DNA of 64,000 nt from Ascarosepion bandense (Eukaryota > Mollusca > Cephalopoda > Sepiida > Sepiidae). Numbering within the stretch: the stretch's first letter is position 1; every line of letters begins with the position of its first letter. This document shows positions 55,323 through 64,000 of the stretch, in pieces. The stretch spans positions 875,001 to 939,000 of the forward strand of contig JBBBDQ010000347.1 of the NCBI GenBank assembly GCA_037127315.1, given 5' to 3'. The position numbers were made by a program, and so were the translations under genes. A model generated the notes under the pieces. That model was not told the origin of the DNA. It ran no database searches and saw nothing but the letters and a program-made list of their open reading frames with translations.

Positions 55323-56459
55323 AAACATTAAAAATAATTCTTGAGTATTACTTGCTTACATTTTGCCAGATTTGTATTATGACAGTTTTGTCTTCCGAAT
55401 GTTATTATATGTAATATGTGTGGTAAAGTGTTATTGTTATGTAAACTTGGTTATATTTTCCGTCCTGTATTTTTCATTTGTAGGTAGTTTTCAACGTTTA
55501 ACATGCGTAGTAGTTATTTAACTAAGAAATGACTCGTTTTATAACGGCAGGCAGATATGTTTGTTTTACATAAGGACTCGAAGCTGCACAGGGGAATATG
55601 ATTTTGTTTCTAAACAGGTGGCTACCAAGACATCCAAACTTTGCTACTGCTTATTTTCACATGCCTGAGACAGAATCCATGAAAAAACAAATTGTGGATC
55701 GAGAATGATCGAGATCCCCTCATACAAACGACAACGAAGAAAATATTTTGCAGTCTTTTGGAAACAATAAAGGTAACCAGCACACCTCAAGTGTCCATAT
55801 TAAACATTTCATAGTGCTGCATGTAGGATACTTCAAGATCAGTTGTTTTTTCTGTATCATTTTCAAATAGTACGGGGTTTGTCACACTTTGATCGCTTGT
55901 CAGAGAGACCTTTTGCCATTGATTTATTACAAAAACTGCCGTTTACATCTTCAGACATGTATAACAAATCTGCACACCCAACATTTGTAAACACCATGGC
56001 ATCCCCATTTTACAATGCAGTCTAAACGCCAGTTTAAGTTTACGATTAATGTGTGGGCTGAAATTTTAGGTAACCGTCTTTTAGACTAATAGCTTCCCAT
56101 CGTATAGGTTACATGTGCTGTTTCCAGGGACCTTATTTCAAACTATTTACAGACATGCGAGAGGTGTTATGCTTGTTAATACAAAAACGAAGTTAATTCT
56201 TCGTGATGAGACTCCAGAAATCCAGGAAGCGCCCCTTTGATTACTTCTCCCGGCATTTTATTATTATTTATTAATTTTTTCTTTTCTTTTAATTTTATTT
56301 TCAAATTTTGAAGTTAAATAGTAGATTTGTATACACATGTCACCGTAGCATATTTAAATTTTTAATCTTGTTATTTAAAAAACAGTAAGATACCTTCATA
56401 AGATTTAATTCCCCTGCACATCGAGTGAACTTGAATTAAAATCTATTAAACTGTTTGTT
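55323..56459. other. no recognised gene
   Basis: AT-rich. A 60-codon frame at 55843-56025 has no domain. Confidence 0.5.
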
Positions 56460-56510
56460 TGAAATATGCACCTGATGATTGCATAACGCATGAAACTTCG
56501 AACAGTGACA
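56460..56510 (+). repeat. hammerhead-like relic, possible PLE end
   Basis: ACCTGATGATTGCATAACGCATGAAACTTCG: CTGATGA, a short helix TGC/GCA, GAAAC. This form is common at ends of Penelope-like elements (general knowledge). No RT is nearby. Confidence 0.35.
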
Positions 56511-56542
56511 TAGACATGAAATAATATGTGTATTTAAAAATA

Positions 56543-56549
<7 letters not shown>

Positions 56550-56574
<25 letters not shown>
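56550..56574. repeat. (AT)n microsatellite
   Basis: AT run. From 56575 to 57474 I see no gene. A minus-strand frame at 56820-57035 ends in a hydrophobic segment (ILALLIVAAIIVGG), but there is no other support. Confidence 0.9.
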
Positions 56575-57474
56575 CAGTGTGTCGAATTCGAATTTATTTC
56601 TTTCACTTATGAGCTAATATTCTTGGAATGAACCGACACCTTGACCCCCTGCTATGGGTAAATAGCAGGACTGACTGAGTTTCTATAGCTTTATCTGGCA
56701 ACCAGTCAACCGCAGTAAGAATCGGTAAATTGCTCTTGAAATGACTTCACACCACATGCGTTTGTGGACGGCTTATAGAGCCAAAAAATTCCCATGAAAG
56801 AACTTGGGAAGAAACCGACTCACCCTCCCACGATGATTGCCGCCACAATTAATAGTGCAAGTATACATGTATGTATGGGTTTAATGCCAGAAAAAACAAC
56901 AGACTTTGGATTAGGCATATTAGAGTCTGATTCATGAGGCTCAACGTGTCTGTTATTCTGCTTACATATCTGCAAACAATGCCCATTTATTTCTTGAACT
57001 ACGCTTCTTATCATTTTGCCTATAATAGAACACATATTGTTTAGGCGTCATTGACAATACAAGATTTCGTGGTATTTTATTCATTGTTACGCTCGTATAT
57101 CGAGTTTAATTTATTTCCATTTAATTTTTTCCTCCTTTTCCCAGCGATAAAGTGACCGTCTGTTTTTGTGAGGAAATTCCTATCTTGATTAACTACTACT
57201 TTCAACGTTAACTACTTCATCGTATTAGGGGCGATTTTAAAATATTCTTGTTTAGTCTATATTTTTACCGTTTGCTTATTTTTTTCTTTTTACATCTTTC
57301 ATGATAGAATTATTAGTTTCTTATATATATATTGAAAACAAAGATAGATATTGTTCCAAAGAGAGAAATTGGTACAGGTAAAAAAAAAATGTGAGAAACC
57401 GTGAACGTTTTGTACAAAGTACAGGTTAATTATCATTATGTTGTCATCTTTCATCATATTTCTATTTCTGCTAT

Positions 57475-58975
57475 GGTCGCAATACCTACCAAGTATGCGG
57501 GAAGACCTAAAACCGGTCGGGGTGTGTTGTTATGGCTCCATTTCATGTTTTTTCTATCTCCCATAACTTCCCTAGCGTTACATAGACAAAGTTCTCCTCA
57601 GTGTGTGGGCTGTACTTTGCAAGACAATTCTTTGTATACCCCTTAATCTGGAATATCTAGGGATTTTTTCAATGTGTTGTTTTGTTCAGTTTTTTATCAT
57701 TCCAAGTGCATCTACTCTCATTGGCACGAATCTTGTTTTCAATTTCCAAATTTTTTCTATTTCAATTTCAAGGTTTCATATTTTGACAGTTTTTCGAATT
57801 CGTTGGTTGCTATGTTACAATCTGCTGGACAAGCCATATCAATCATTAAGCAAGCTTTTTTTTCTGGTTTTTAACAATAATGTCCGTCCTATTTGTTTTA
57901 ATTTTTCTGTCTCTGGAGATGGTGTAATTCCATAGAATGGTGACATCTTATTTTTCTGTAACCGGAGCTGGGTGGTGTTCATACCAGTGTTTGTGTACAT
58001 ATTTTCCATAGTGTTTGCACATTGTCCAATATAAATATTGCCCCACTCTATCGTGTTGATATTTATATTCATTTGGGGCAAGTAAAGAGATTAGATGGTC
58101 TATTGTTTCTTTGTATTTATCAGAGAACCTGCATTTTAGGATCCACATTTTTATGTATAATATTTGCCTGAATGTTCCGAGTGAAAAGACTTTTGTCTTG
58201 CGCTGCAAGAATAAAGCGTTCAGTCTCAGATTTTAATCCAGATGCACGTAACCATCGATGAGTATTAACTGTATCAACATTAGATTTATTCGCACGTTCT
58301 GGATATTGGCCATGCAGAGGTTTGTCTTGCCAGCGTTGTTTCATCTGATCAAGAGTTTTATCCTCCGCTTTCTTTTTCATAATTGTTGCTGCAATATTTG
58401 GTGCTTGGCTTCTGTTTTGCTTTTCTACAGAATCTACTATTTGTATTTACTGCCTTCTTTCATTATTAAATATTTTTTTCTGTTTTTATGTTGTTTGACT
58501 AATTGTATCATCCAGTCCTTTGTTGTTTCTATTTATGTTAGTAAGCCAATAGTTGTTGTCTTGTATGACAATTCTAGCTGAATAAGACCGCTTCCACCTT
58601 CCTTATGGGGTATGTACAGAGGGTCTACATCAGCCTTTGGATGATGCATCTTATGCTCAGAAAGAAGCTTACTTGTTTCAGAATCCATTCCGCTGATGTC
58701 ATTTAGAATCCAGTTTAAGATGTTGAAACTATATTGGACAAATGGGGTTGCAAGGTTATAAATGGCCATGATTCTGTTTTGAGCATTCAATTCAATTTTG
58801 AATATCAGCCGTAGCCCTCTATATTATTCGTAACGCATTATTTCTTTCATTTTTTATGGTATATCTTTTCACCCTCATTTACACCTAGTTATTTATAAGC
58901 TTCTTCTGGCTCTAAATCTTTTATTCTTACAGCAGGGTCTAAGCTAATTGAGGATGTTTGTTGTAGCTATCCTTG
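57475..58975 (-). mobile_element. R4/Dong-like LINE, second copy, minus strand
   Basis: Better kept than the 15.8-kb copy, but it starts further downstream. Reading from 58790 down: NAQNRIMAIYNLATPFVQYSFNILNWIL, DVDPLYIPHKEGGSGLIQLE, MKKKAEDKTLDQMKQRWQDKPLHGQYPE, THRWLRASGLKSETERFILAAQD, a CRFSDKYKETIDHLISLLAPNEYK zinc-knuckle-like segment, HDRVGQYLYWTMCKHYGKY and W-YEHHPAPVTE. The nuclease part follows (MSPFYGITPSPETEKLKQIGRTLLLKTRKK). Frames change about five times. The 3' end (near 57475) shares GGTCTTCC...TTGGTAGG...GACCAT with 17.9 kb. RT motifs A-C are absent. Confidence 0.8.
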
Positions 58976-59029
58976 TATAAAAATGATTGTTTATATATTT
59001 ATTTTTTGTCATATTAAAATTAGACCAGT

Positions 59030-59592
59030 ATACCGTGTTATTGAAAAGTGTTCAATACAATTATATTGTAGATCTTTTGAATATTTTTCATCTATAAGCG
59101 AGTTATGACGCGACCTAGGTTTCAACTATGTGGTGTCTTCAGGCGATCTGCAAGAACTGATTTTTGCGGTTTTTCAATAACTGATCTGTTAGGTCAAATC
59201 AGTTATTGCAAATTGTCTGAAGAGTCCACATGGTAGAAGCCTAGGTCATGTAATAATTTGTTTACAAATGAATCAATATGTTATTTTTAAAGAAAAACTC
59301 AACACACTATCTTGATTGGTTTTTCATTCTAATTCATTTCTATGAGCTAAATTGACTCATTTCATCAGATCACACTATATTAGTTCTATTGTAAACATAA
59401 ATTTTTCAACGCTCTGAAAGAGACATCTGTAATTATTTTTTTACATTGCCGAAATATATTCTAAATTCATACTCGTTTTTTTTTGTTTTTATGTGTTGAG
59501 GTTAGGTTTACTCCCAATATATATGTATATATATTCTTCATTTGTAAATGAATTGTTACGTGACCTAGGCTTCTACCATGTGTAGTCTTCAG

Positions 59593-59600
<8 letters not shown>
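59030..59600. repeat. hairpin repeat family P, copy 2, with an extra arm
   Basis: 59030-59180 matches 33040-33170 (AAAAGTGTTCAATACAAT, ACCTAGGTTTCAACTATGTGGTGTCTTCAG). 59200-59270 is its inverted arm (CACATGGTAGAAGCCTAGGTCATG). A third arm recurs at 59550-59590 (GTGACCTAGGCTTCTACCATG), inverted relative to the second. Confidence 0.75.

Positions 59601-59638
<38 letters not shown>
59588..59638. repeat. (AT)n microsatellite
   Basis: AT run bordering the third arm of family P. Confidence 0.95.
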
Positions 59639-59639
<1 letters not shown>

Positions 59640-59640
<1 letters not shown>

Positions 59641-61499
59641 TCCTTATAACTCTTTTTCTTTATTTCTCTTCTATTCTTCTTTATTTAATTTATTTCTTTA
59701 CGATTCTTCATTTCTGTACCATTCTTTCTTTCTCTCTTTAATTATATACAATTCTTTCTCGTCTGTTACATATTGTTTAAATTCTGAATGCATTATCCTT
59801 TTTTCTTCATCATCCATTTTATTTGTCTCTAACTTTTCTCAACGGTTTTCTTTGTTATTTACTTTTTATCCCTCCCTTCATTTTAGATTTCATTTTGCAT
59901 ACTTTTCTTTCTATTTGAACTTGTAAGTTCTGTGATCATTCATTTTTGTTTTTTGTAGATATTTCTTCTATTTATTTTCTCTCAATAAGGATTACGCTTT
60001 GGCATTTCTGTTTCTTTTAATTTCCCTGGTTTGCTTCCTCCTTATCTATCCTTTTGTTATTCTTTATTCTTTTCACCACTTTCTCTAAATTTTTAATTTC
60101 TTTTTATTCCTTATCTTTCTGCTTCTTCGACTCAGTATTACACTCTCCATTTTACATGCTTTTGTTCTTTATTTTTTATTTCTACTTCAACATTACCTTT
60201 TTTTTTTCATTCTTCTTTTCTCATCTTGCTCTATTTTACCCTCGTTATATTCTACCAACTTATTACTCGGAAACCATTGTCCCCTTTTTTCTGCTTATTC
60301 TGCTCATATCAAAGTTTGTCAATACTTTTCCGTGTATAAAAGGCGTCACAATACGAGAATCACGCGAGATAAGGATAAATAATCAATGCTCTATATAAAC
60401 AGAGCAGATCTGAAAAGAATGAAAAAATAATGTCCGCCAATACATCGCTTTCATTGTGTTTGACGTCAAGCTCTTTTTATCTAATCAAAATGGCTCCTTT
60501 TAAGAACGATAATGCAAGCATTTAGGTACAGATAAAGGGAAATTTGTTTTGTTGGTAGTCTTTAAAAATAAGCTCTGGAATAAACTTACGTAATAAAGGT
60601 CATAGTCTTTGACTAGGCAAAAAGTGCTTTTTTTTTGTTGCTTCGAACTTATGTCATGCAAAAGGGCAAGAGATGATCAGTCTAATAATAACAATTTTAA
60701 TTCGAATAGAGAAAATATTTCAAAAGAATGAATAAAATCAAAGATCTGGACTAAAAATATTTTTAAAGTAAGTATGAATTAACTGAAGTTAATTCTTTAA
60801 TCGAAATGGTGAAATTAACGGTTCCGATGCAGAAAAAAATTAGGACTCTATCGTGACTGAAAGGTTAATGCTACTGTCGGTTGAAATTTATACAATCTTT
60901 GTCTTCAGTTAATTCTTTAAAGAAAATTAAATTCCTCAAACCTATTAATTCTTATCACTCCTTCTAGCAGTACTAACATTTCCCTTCCAAAATTTGTTCT
61001 AAAAATGTGTTTCAGATATTTACGGCCTTATCACTCTCACGTAAGATATATGAAGTTAAGCAATGTCAAACCTGGCCAGTTTCATGATGAGAGACAGTTT
61101 TAAAATACTAGGTGCTGTAAGCTTGTATGTGTAATTTAATGGATAATGACTAAGAATGGTTAATCAAAGAGCCGAGTCACAATTCTAATTGGGTTCGTTA
61201 CATTCACATACGTTTGCATACTCTTGTAAATGGCATGACTGTACAAATTCTATCCAAGGTATGGGTTAATTAGTAAAACATGTCTCACTAAATAATTACT
61301 ATATCAAAATTACTTCATTATCTTTTTTAGTATTCTATTTCGAAGTTGAATAATTCTTAACATCCTGGTATTATTCCGAGCTATTATCCTCATCATGGTT
61401 GATATAGATATTATACACTGAACGCTTCAACTAAGTTGCCTGTGTTTATCATCAGAGGACCATTGATTGACTGATGTTGGTATCCGTTGATTTTTAGTT
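59640..61499. other. T-rich and AT-rich sequence, no recognised gene
   Basis: 59640-60250 is strongly T/C-rich on the plus strand, so the Phe/Leu-rich frame at 60054-60398 is a composition artefact. The rest shows no domain, repeat or RNA signal. Confidence 0.5.
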
Positions 61500-61635
61500 A
61501 GTGTCCCGTGTTCTCATTTATTGTTCTTTCCAGGTAGATTAGTGCGTCACTACCTGATCAAAGGATTGAACTCGTAACTAAAAAAGATAATAACACAAGA
61601 ATAACTAGCTTCTGTAACCACTAGGCCACCTCCCC
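61500..61635 (-). repeat. tRNA-derived SINE-like sequence
   Basis: Minus strand: GGGGAGGTGGCCTAGTGGTTACAG (A-box, as in tRNA-derived SINEs of cephalopods, from general knowledge), then 45 bp on GAGTTCAATCC (B-box), then CAGGTAGTGACGC. No clear 3' tail. Confidence 0.55.
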
Positions 61636-62119
61636 GATTAACGAGATATTCCAAGTAAGCCAATCAATGGACACCTGATGATGACCAGAATGTATTTGAT
61701 TGAAACTTTGTGTCTATGACATCGTACTTCCCTGTGACTCTTCTTGTTGTGGAGTCTCCCCTTTTTAATGGATAATAGGCTCGTCTAGTTTATACATATA
61801 TTCCTGCATAAAGAGACAACGTCAAATCCGTAAGATACCAAACGATACCGAGATATACCGAGAATACAGCGTTAATAGTTCCTAGTAGCTCTTCACTCAG
61901 CAGAATATTATTATACAGCACCCGTCAGCTTCCAACTTGGTCATACTAATTATACTACGGCTTCACTTCAAAGACTTGTATATATCCTTCTTACTAAAGC
62001 CGCTATTCCTGGATCACTAACCCTCGTTCAAGTTTGTATTCTTTATGTTTAATATAATTATTTTTCTCTCACATGTTCTGTTTGTTGTTCATTATTTTGT
62101 GCCGTTCCCATTCCCGGGA

Positions 62120-62393
62120 TCCACAACACTTCTACAAATACTTTCAAGGTTTCTGCTCAGATAAACTTAACTCACTGGTACCGGCATAAATGAAGTTGTT
62201 TGAGCTACAAGATTAGCAACTAAGTCTTACCCGTTTACTGTGAAAGCAATCAATTGTAAACGCAAATTCTACTCTATTAGCTTCTCTCACACTTCCCGCC
62301 TGTGAAATGCACTTCTGTTTACGTTTCCAGACGGCTACAATCTTCAAGAATTCAAATGTAAAGTCAACAGTCATCTCCTATCTGACTAGCTTG

Positions 62394-62450
<57 letters not shown>

Positions 62451-62580
62451 GTATTCTCATCCTTCTCCTACCCTCGTCCGGTCCCCCTTGTAACCTTATG
62501 ACTTACCTTCTATGTAACCCCCTGCTCAACAGTGGCAGTAAAAAGCCTTGCTTGGGGCGACACGATTATAAAAAAAATAT
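62120..62580 (+). mobile_element. LINE-J 3' fragment with expanded (CT)n and tail
   Basis: Decayed C-terminal landmarks (FYKYFQGFCSD, SHTSRL, EFKCKVNSHLL near 62350) are followed by a (CT)n run at 62395-62446 inside the 3' UTR. The tail is AACAGTGGCAGTAAAAAGCCTTGCTTGGGGCGACACGATT with an A-run, ending near 62580. Confidence 0.85.
62395..62446. repeat. (CT)n microsatellite
   Basis: CT run grown within the LINE-J 3' UTR, which is pyrimidine-rich in all copies. Confidence 0.95.
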
Positions 62581-63199
62581 ATATCTCAACAAAGATGAAT
62601 TGAATAATTCGTAATAATTCATGAAACCTCAGTAATCTATAAAAAATTTTCTGAATTTAAATATCCTGTAATGGTTTCATAAGCCGTAGAAAATTAATTA
62701 ATTTTGTTCAAAGTGTCGAAAGTTAATATCTTATTGTATTTAACTGCTGATTACATGTTCCACGATTTTTTGTTGTTGTTGTTGCCTATGAAAATCTTCA
62801 AATGTATTGTTTTTGTTTGTTTATAGGGTTTATTTTTGTGATATTGTATAGCCAATTTACATGTTTTTATGAAATATTGTCTTGTTTAAAGGATTCGTTA
62901 GCGTGAAGCTATCTTTATCTATTTATCAGAGAAAGTGATTGTATATGAATGATATTCAATATTTTCTGAAGGTATCAGATAACATGCATGACATATGAGA
63001 GTTTAGACCTGACCAGACGAAGCTGAAGAACATCATCTCTAGTCTAACCAGATAAGGAATATGCTGCGCTTGGTTAAAACTTCCACGACACACCACATGA
63101 GACAACCAAAAAAACCGTTCACGAAGACCCAGATTCTGGAAAACGACTGCCACACCTGTAGGAGAATGTTGGAAAGCTCAGCACGTCGCGTCCCCAAAA
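62581..63199. other. no recognised gene
   Basis: AT-rich. The frames around 62956-63200 on both strands have mixed composition but no domain that I recognise. Confidence 0.4.
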
Positions 63200-63560
63200 C
63201 CTCCAACCGTGAGGGTGAAGAAAATGAAGATAAAAAAAGAAAGGAGAAAAAAGAAAAAATAGAAGAAAACGAAAGAGATATAGGAAGAGGGGGGTATATA
63301 AGAAAAAAGAAGAAAAAAAAGGCGGGGAAAAAGAAGGAGAAGGAAGGAAGAAGGAGAAAAAAAGAAGAAAGAGGAAGAACGAGGAGAAAAAAGAATAAGG
63401 AGGAGAAGAAAGAAGAATGGGGAGGAGTAGGAATAAGAAGAGGTGGGATGAAGAATAAGCAAAAGAAATAACAGCAGCAAAAGAAGAAAGGAGAAGACTG
63501 AGGACGGAGAAGAAAAAGAAGGAAGAAGTAGGGTGATTGAGAAGGGAAGGAAAATGATTC
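63200..63560. repeat. purine-rich (GA/AAG) low-complexity tract
   Basis: About 350 bp of nearly pure A/G on the plus strand. The Lys/Glu/Arg-rich frame (63061-63471) and its Ser/Leu/Phe-rich complement are artefacts. Such tracts can form triplex DNA. Confidence 0.85.
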
Positions 63561-63716
63561 GTGTGCTCTGGTTATTTTTATTCATTTATTTTTTTCATTC
63601 TCTTATGCATTCTTCAGTGGTACCCATAGCGCGACTTACATCCTTGAGCAAATTATTTCAAACAACTGATTTAGTTTCCTTCATTTCCCCTTCCGGTCAG
63701 ATTTAGACCCACTGGT

Positions 63717-63990
63717 TTTTTTTTTAATCATTTCACCCCGAGCAAATCGGAAACGCCACTGATGTGCAGGGGGTTACATAAATGTAAAAAGATTAATTAG
63801 AAAAGAGTGAGGAGTACAAACTAGTTAGAAAGGAACAATAGAAAGCTGAGAAAGCAGGTGCGATGACAGATACATAGGTGGAGAGAAAGGGAAGGTTATA
63901 CAGGGGAGGGGAGAGAGAGCTAGAGGCCAGTGGTTAGTAGATGAGTATTAGCGAAGAGATCACGTATACGGGATCAGTGAAAGTGTGAAA
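63717..63990 (-). mobile_element. LINE-type 3' tail, minus strand, running to the window end
   Basis: A T-run followed by AATCATTTCACCCCGAGCAAATCGG...GTGCAGGGGGTTACATAAATG, the LINE-J/150-bp-unit tail reversed. The purine-rich sequence after it (GAAAGCTGAGAAAGC...GGAGAGAAAGGGAAGG) fits the reversed pyrimidine-rich 3' UTR, but no coding landmark is reached before the edge. Confidence 0.7.
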
Positions 63991-64000
63991 GATTTTTGGA

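Noticed and set aside
60054..60398. 114-codon hydrophobic frame that could be read as a membrane protein
   Set aside because: Phe/Leu/Ser runs follow a T/C-rich stretch and there is no helix spacing typical of membrane proteins.
63061..63471. 136-codon Lys/Glu-rich frame and its complement
   Set aside because: Runs through a purine-rich low-complexity tract; no codon-level structure beyond base composition.

Overview
This window reads as intergenic or intronic DNA from a large, repeat-saturated animal genome. The combination fits a mollusc, most likely a cephalopod such as an octopus, but that placement is inference. It is AT-rich, full of (AT)n, (AC)n, (CT)n and GATA microsatellites, and packed with decayed LINEs, tRNA-headed short repeats, a Penelope-like element (PLE), an LTR element and several Tc1/mariner copies. 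I see no convincing host protein-coding gene. Almost every long reading frame is either transposon-derived or a simple-sequence artefact.

Layout. 0-2 kb: a DDE transposase fragment, short dispersed repeats, a LINE tail and a tandem pair of tRNA-headed repeats carrying a hammerhead-ribozyme-like core. 2-5 kb: tandem and simple repeats. 7.4-8.1 kb: RTE-like LINE (minus). 10.56-12.42 kb: a large inverted repeat with arms of about 710 bp. 15.8-18 kb: a decayed LINE of the restriction-like-endonuclease (R4/Dong-like) type, with a second copy at 57.5-59 kb (minus). 19-26 kb: copies of an APE-type LINE family, called LINE-J here. 28-28.8 kb: RTE-like LINE. 30.9-31.3 kb: another tandem pair of hammerhead-bearing repeats (minus). 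32.1-38.9 kb: a Penelope-like element with inverted terminal copies, split by a complete 2.77 kb LTR element. 39.2 kb: a tRNA-like gene. 41-44.5 kb: a LINE-J copy whose stop codon was broken by a Tc1/mariner element. 45-50 kb: LINE, RTE, retroviral-type protease and Tc1 remnants. 51.5-52.2 kb: a 70-72 bp minisatellite. 52.5-54 kb: tandem units on a LINE-type tail and a mariner remnant. 55-64 kb: a further hammerhead repeat, the second R4/Dong-like LINE, and LINE tails.

Two things stand out. First, the LTR element has two nearly identical 415-bp LTRs, a 4-bp target duplication, a primer-binding-like site and a polypurine tract, but no gag or pol. Its only coding frame is a short single-pass membrane protein placed directly behind a good 3' splice site, with a good 5' splice site just after the leader. 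Second, several unrelated repeats (tRNA-headed monomers in tandem, the PLE end, a sequence near the tRNA) share the hammerhead arrangement CTGANGA - short hairpin - GAAA. This suggests that self-cleaving RNAs spread through more than one repeat family here. These are sequence-level inferences and no activity is shown.
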